A stretch of DNA of 10,006 bases, taken from contig JBCCFD010000292.1 of the NCBI GenBank assembly GCA_039029915.1, positions 1 through 10,006 of the forward strand, read 5' to 3'. Below the pieces are notes generated by a model. The model was not told where the DNA came from, did not search any database, and saw only the letters and a program-made list of their open reading frames with translations. Positions 7,652-10,006 of this stretch are shown here, piece after piece. The stretch comes from QQUD01 sp039029915. Lineage in GTDB: Bacteria; Chloroflexota; Anaerolineae; Promineifilales; Promineifilaceae. A program made the translations under genes and the position numbers. Every line of letters begins with the position of its first letter. The first letter of the stretch is position 1.

Positions 7652-7657
7652 TGTCAA
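7629..7657 (-). promoter_or_regulatory. Promoter of the padR-DUF2812 operon
   Basis: On the minus strand, TTGACA (7657-7652) is followed by a 17-bp spacer and TAATAT (7634-7629). A TG one base before the -10 makes it an extended -10. The predicted start is near 7622, giving a leader of about 113 bases before padR. This is the best vegetative-type promoter in the window. Three of the four repeats at 7594-7647 cover its spacer, its -10 and the start region. Confidence 0.75.
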
Positions 7658-7799
7658 GATATAATTTTGACCCGTCTAACTTAAATTTGATTTGTGCCAT
7701 TTACCGGTATGAGACTAGTAGAGAGGTAATCTCTAATCAGGGTTCGAGTTATGCTTTAGCTATTTTTGCTAAAAGATTACATTTTTATCTATTTTTAAC
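7658..7799. other. Intergenic stretch between padR and rpsO promoters with two small hairpins
   Basis: No gene is seen. A dyad GTCAA..TTGAC (7653-7671) overlaps the padR -35 element and may be a further regulator site. TAGAGA (7719-7724) and TCTCTA (7730-7735) form a 6-bp stem with loop GGTAA. TTTAGC (7755-7760) and GCTAAA (7768-7773) form a second. Both lie upstream of the proposed rpsO start, so they would be in RNA only if a more distal promoter exists. Confidence 0.4.
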
Positions 7800-7827
7800 T
7801 TGAAAGAAACTTGATTTTGAGTATAAT
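7800..7827 (+). promoter_or_regulatory. rpsO promoter
   Basis: TTGAAA (7800-7805), a 16-bp spacer, and a perfect TATAAT (7822-7827). The predicted start is close to 7834, giving a leader of about 78 bases before the S15 start codon. Confidence 0.7.
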
Positions 7828-7833
7828 ACTGCG

Positions 7834-7912
7834 TTGGCTTAAGGATGCGTCGTTTATTTGGCAACCGACGGTTTGAAGGCTAAAAATATTAGGAGATTTT
7901 ATAAAAAGCCAA
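7834..7912 (+). promoter_or_regulatory. Structured rpsO leader, candidate S15 autoregulatory element
   Basis: The first predicted transcribed bases, TTGGCTT (7834-7840), are perfectly complementary to AAGCCAA (7906-7912), which ends on the A of the start codon. Enclosed are a CGTCG/CGACG stem (7848-7852 with 7866-7870) and a small CTAA/TTAG stem (7880-7883 with 7889-7892). Together they would form a three-way junction holding the AGGAG ribosome site (7891-7895). S15 binds a three-way junction in 16S rRNA, and several bacteria are known to autoregulate rpsO through leader RNA. The link here is inference. Confidence 0.4.
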
Positions 7913-8175
7913 TGAATGCAGAAGAAAAAACAAAATTAGTTGGGCAATTTGCCGCCCATGATGGAGACACAGGTTCTCCAGAGGTGCAAATCGCCATTTT
8001 TGATAAGCGAATCAAACAATTACAAGAACATTTAAACAAGCATAAGCACGACCAAAGTTCGCGCCGAGGTTTGCTTAAACTGGTAGGTAAACGTCGTCGA
8101 ATGTTGGCCTATCTTCGCAATAATCACCCCGAACGATATCGCGAAATTTTGCAACGCTTAGGCTTGCGACGGTAA
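7912..8175 (+). CDS. rpsO: 30S ribosomal protein S15
   Basis: Ribosomal protein S15 (uS15), which binds the central domain of 16S rRNA early in small-subunit assembly. From the ATG at 7912 it is 87 residues, matching the family's 88-89. Seen: HDGDTGSPEVQIA, HDQSSRRGLLKLVGKRRRMLAYL and the terminal RLGLRR, all hallmark S15 blocks. The frame stays open upstream to a TTG at 7858, which would add 18 residues (MATDGLKAKNIRRFYKKP) not found in S15, so I prefer the ATG. The odd point is that AGGAG at 7891-7895 stands 16 bases from that ATG, longer than normal; the leader may fold to shorten the distance. The gene ends at a strong terminator and is followed by pnp, the arrangement conserved in many bacteria. 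Confidence 0.95.
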   Translation: MNAEEKTKLVGQFAAHDGDTGSPEVQIAIFDKRIKQLQEHLNKHKHDQSSRRGLLKLVGKRRRMLAYLRNNHPERYREILQRLGLRR

Positions 8176-8188
8176 TTTTATAATCATA

Positions 8189-8220
8189 CGAGGACGCCCT
8201 GTGGCGTCCTCGTTTCTTTT
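8189..8220 (+). terminator. Intrinsic terminator of rpsO
   Basis: CGAGGACGCC (8189-8198) pairs perfectly with GGCGTCCTCG (8203-8212) around a CTGT tetraloop and is followed at once by TTTCTTTT. It starts 13 bases after the rpsO stop. Read-through would carry transcription into pnp, as happens in other rpsO-pnp loci. Confidence 0.93.
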
Positions 8221-8227
8221 ATAGGCT

Positions 8228-8313
8228 TTGACATCTGGGTTAAGGTTTGGATATTGTGACATACTAGAAAACAAGTATGTGCCAATCTCCAGTCTTTAAC
8301 CCCCCAATGTCAA
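8228..8313. repeat. Long imperfect hairpin in the rpsO-pnp gap
   Basis: Arms of 38 and 40 bases (8228-8265 and 8274-8313) are complementary at about 30 positions around an 8-base loop. The ends TTGACAT/ATGTCAA and the loop-proximal AGTATGT region are the best matched. In read-through RNA this would be a long duplex of the kind RNase III cuts. In E. coli the pnp leader contains such a duplex, used in PNPase autocontrol. A decayed MITE is the alternative. The rest of the gap up to 8413 has only a GCAAAA/TTTTGC stem (8327-8332 with 8353-8358) and no gene. Confidence 0.55.
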
Positions 8314-8412
8314 CAATGCGATGGATGCAAAATAAGCAAGACCGTCGATAGGTTTTGCGCATGGGTTGACACAAGCTGCCGCAATAATCAATTCAACACA
8401 GATATGCAGTTT

Positions 8413-8457
8413 GCTAAACTTTAGCTTTGGCTATTTAAGTAATAGCTTTGGCTATTT
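8413..8457 (+). repeat. Tandem 15-bp direct repeat and palindrome upstream of pnp
   Basis: TAGCTTTGGCTATTT occurs twice (8422-8436 and 8443-8457), 21 bp apart. It is preceded by the palindrome GCTAAACTTTAGC (8413-8425). The interval also forms GCTATT/AATAGC (8430-8435 with 8441-8446). Two copies two helical turns apart suit a DNA-binding protein, and the stems suit RNA structure; I cannot tell which applies. I see no clear sigma-70 promoter for pnp here. Confidence 0.45.
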
Positions 8458-8465
8458 TGAAGTTT

Positions 8466-8510
8466 TTCTCCAACCCCAACGACTTATTTTGCACAACGCA
8501 AAATGGAGAA
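8466..8510 (+). promoter_or_regulatory. Possible Shine-Dalgarno-sequestering stem in the pnp leader
   Basis: TTCTCCA (8466-8472) is perfectly complementary to TGGAGAA (8504-8510), which contains the pnp ribosome site GGAG. Between them ATTTTGC (8486-8492) and GCAAAAT (8498-8504) form a perfect 7-bp hairpin with a 5-base loop that abuts the ribosome site. The nested stems share only base 8504. Such pairing would limit translation of pnp. A role in PNPase autoregulation is inference. Confidence 0.45.
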
Positions 8511-8513
8511 TAT

Positions 8514-10006
8514 ATGTCTTCCAATGAATCTACCTTTTCTACGATTGTAGACGGTAAAGAATTTAAAGTATCAACTGGCCGCTTGGCTAATTTAGCTGGT
8601 GGTGCGGTCACCTTACAAGTTGGTGGCTCAATGGTTTTGGCCACTGCCACGATGTCTAAAAGTAGTCGGGAAGGGCTTGACTTTTTCCCACTCAGCGTAG
8701 ATTTTGAAGAAAAAATGTACGCAGCTGGGAAAATTCCTGGCAGCTTTTTTAGGCGAGAGGGTCGGCCTTCAACTGAGGCCGTTTTGACTGCCCGCTTAAC
8801 GGATCGTCCATTACGGCCGTTATTCCCCGATGGCATGCGAAACGAAGTCCAAATCATTGTCAACCCGCTCTCATCTGATGGCGTGAACAACCTTGATATT
8901 CTGGTCGTTAATGCCTCTAGCTGCGCCCTCCATATCTCCGACGTTCCGTGGGAAGGCCCAATTGGGGCTGTGCGTGTCGGAATTGTTGATGGCAATTTTG
9001 TCGCCAACCCCGACAATGCAGATATGGAAAATAGTGATCTAGATTTGCGCATTGCAGCATCACGCGACGCCATTATTATGGTAGAAGCAGGCGCCAATGA
9101 ACTGCCAGAAGCAAAACTTATTGAAGCTTTAGCGTTTGGCCATGAAGCGATTCAGCCTCTGATTGACATGCAAGAAGAAATGCGGGCAGCTGTCGGTAAA
9201 GAAAAGCGTGAAGTTGAGCTAGCTACCATTGATGCAGACCTGACTGAAGCTGTCAAATCACGGATTAACGGCCGTGTTCTCACGACCGTTGCTGCTCACA
9301 CCGACCGGGGTGAACGAGGCGCTGCGCTTGACGTTTTGCGCGAAGAAATTCTAGAAAGCTTTGTAGCAGAAGATGAAGATGCTGACACAAAAGCAATTTT
9401 TGAAATCTTTGGTGGCGAAGTCAAAAAAGCGATCCGTGGCCGCATCCTTGATGAAGGGATTCGCCCAGACGGCCGTGACTTAACTACCATTCGCGTGCTA
9501 AGCTCAGACACAGGCTTAAGCCCAAGGGCTCATGGTTCGGGGCTCTTCCAACGAGGTGAAACACAGGTCCTTTCAATCGCTACCTTTGGCACTCCTCGTG
9601 AAGCCCAAACCCTCGACGGGCTCTTCCCAGGTGAAACTCGCCGCTACATGCACCATTATAATTTCCCACCGTTTTCAACGGGTGAAACGTGGTTCCTTCG
9701 GGGACCAAAACGACGTGAAATTGGTCATGGGGCCTTAGCAGAAAATGCATTGCGTCCTGTTATCCCTTCAGAAGAAGAGTTCCCATATGCCATCCGCGTT
9801 GTGTCAGAAGTTTTAGCATCAAACGGGAGTACAAGCCAAGCAAGTGTTTGTGCTTCAACACTCGCTTTAATGGACGGCGGTGTGCCAATTAAACGTCCAG
9901 TTGCAGGTGTTGCTATGGGCCTCATTTCAGATGGCGAACGATTCCAAGTTTTGTCTGATATTCAAGGGCTCGAAGACCACATTGGGGATATGGACTTTAA
10001 AGTAGC
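8514..10006 (+). CDS. pnp: Polynucleotide phosphorylase (partial, 3' end beyond window)
   Basis: The first 497 codons of polynucleotide phosphorylase, the phosphate-dependent 3'-5' exoribonuclease of RNA decay; about 70 percent of a usual 700-residue protein. Seen: the first RNase PH-like domain (about 10-145), with the FFRR RNA-contact loop at 78-81 (GSFFRREGRPS) and LTDRPLRPLFPDG; the helical linker domain (about 150-240); and the second RNase PH-like domain, with RPDGRD, GSGLFQRGETQVL, SNGSTSQASVC and the start of the active site. In EDHIGDMDFK the metal-site residues D488, D494 and K496 correspond to E. coli D486, D492 and K494. The KH and S1 domains lie beyond the edge. GGAG (8505-8508) is five bases before the ATG. 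It follows rpsO, as in many bacteria. Octamer ACGGCCGT occurs three times (8813, 9268, 9469). Confidence 0.95.
   Translation, partial: MSSNESTFSTIVDGKEFKVSTGRLANLAGGAVTLQVGGSMVLATATMSKSSREGLDFFPLSVDFEEKMYAAGKIPGSFFRREGRPSTEAVLTARLTDRPLRPLFPDGMRNEVQIIVNPLSSDGVNNLDILVVNASSCALHISDVPWEGPIGAVRVGIVDGNFVANPDNADMENSDLDLRIAASRDAIIMVEAGANELPEAKLIEALAFGHEAIQPLIDMQEEMRAAVGKEKREVELATIDADLTEAVKSRINGRVLTTVAAHTDRGERGAALDVLREEILESFVAEDEDADTKAIFEIFGGEVKKAIRGRILDEGIRPDGRDLTTIRVLSSDTGLSPRAHGSGLFQRGETQVLSIATFGTPREAQTLDGLFPGETRRYMHHYNFPPFSTGETWFLRGPKRREIGHGALAENALRPVIPSEEEFPYAIRVVSEVLASNGSTSQASVCASTLALMDGGVPIKRPVAGVAMGLISDGERFQVLSDIQGLEDHIGDMDFKV

Larger units (their letters stand above)
1682..9476. repeat. Dispersed HIP1-like octamer palindrome ACGGCCGT (10 copies)
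   Basis: Perfect copies start at 1682, 2253, 3027, 3183, 3345, 5044, 5396, 8813, 9268 and 9469. All lie inside four plus-strand genes (amidohydrolase, peptidase, MttB-like, pnp). They are read in all three frames: for example cgg-ccg (Arg-Pro) at 1682 and 8813, acg-gcc (Thr-Ala) at 2253 and 5044, and ggc-cgt (Gly-Arg) at the other six. Every CGGCCG in the window is part of this octamer. A one-mismatch copy, ATGGCCGT, lies at 3525. The span given here covers the first to the last copy. Confidence 0.85.

Noticed and set aside
7667..7695. Plus-strand promoter starting with TTGACC at 7667
   Set aside because: No acceptable -10 occurs at 16-18 bp spacing; the TATAAT promoter at 7800-7827 explains rpsO expression better.
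7711..7760. tRNA-like sequence with GGTTCGAGT at 7741-7749
   Set aside because: The five bases on either side of the would-be T-loop do not pair, and no acceptor stem or CCA is present.
7858..7911. S15 translated from the TTG at 7858 (105 residues)
   Set aside because: The extra 18 residues are foreign to S15. The ATG at 7912 gives the family length and the usual N-terminus, although its ribosome site is distant.
8366..8394. pnp promoter from TTGACA at 8366-8371
   Set aside because: No -10-like hexamer lies at usual spacing; the nearest AATAAT is only 11 bp away.
8435..9097. 220-codon minus-strand frame opposite pnp
   Set aside because: It lies antisense to clear PNPase coding sequence, is rich in Ser/Thr/Pro as expected of a complement-strand artefact, and has no motif.
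1..10006. CRISPR array, rRNA, integrase or phage genes
   Set aside because: No regularly spaced long repeats, rRNA-like sequence, or mobile-element proteins were seen. The only periodic repeat is the short PadR operator array.

Overview
The window looks like chromosomal DNA from a free-living bacterium of moderate GC content (roughly mid-40s to 50 percent by eye). The partial polynucleotide phosphorylase (PNPase) carries a stretch, SNGSTSQASVCASTLALMDGG, that I associate with Chloroflexota. A pyrrolysine-free MttB-family protein and a PadR/DUF2812 pair also fit that phylum. The assignment is tentative: there is no rRNA or other decisive marker here.

Layout, left to right. (1) 27-980, minus strand: a NodB-type polysaccharide deacetylase. 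(2) 1332-4681, plus strand: an M20-family amidohydrolase of the N-carbamoyl-amino-acid hydrolase group, followed 38 bp later by a cytoplasmic prolyl oligopeptidase. The pair is a probable peptide/amide catabolism operon. (3) 4682-5004: an intergenic stretch with two inverted-repeat elements. One is a 100-bp MITE-like palindrome. (4) 5005-6531, plus strand: a non-pyrrolysine MttB-family methyltransferase with no corrinoid-protein gene beside it. (5) A hairpin at 6559-6592 separates it from a convergent minus-strand operon (6613-7509) of a PadR regulator and a DUF2812 membrane protein. That operon has a near-consensus promoter overlaid by four 9-bp operator-like repeats spaced exactly 15 bp apart. 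(6) 7800-10006, plus strand: the conserved rpsO-pnp pair (ribosomal protein S15, then PNPase, which runs off the right edge). A strong terminator lies between them, and both leaders look structured.

The most unusual signal is the palindromic octamer ACGGCCGT. It occurs ten times, where about 0.13 copies would be expected by chance. Copies fall in all three codon frames and only inside four plus-strand genes. Every CGGCCG hexamer in the window is part of this octamer. This resembles the cyanobacterial HIP1 phenomenon, with a different sequence. Other points of interest are a possible three-way-junction leader on rpsO (a candidate S15 autoregulation element), a possible Shine-Dalgarno-sequestering stem on pnp, and the PadR operator array.
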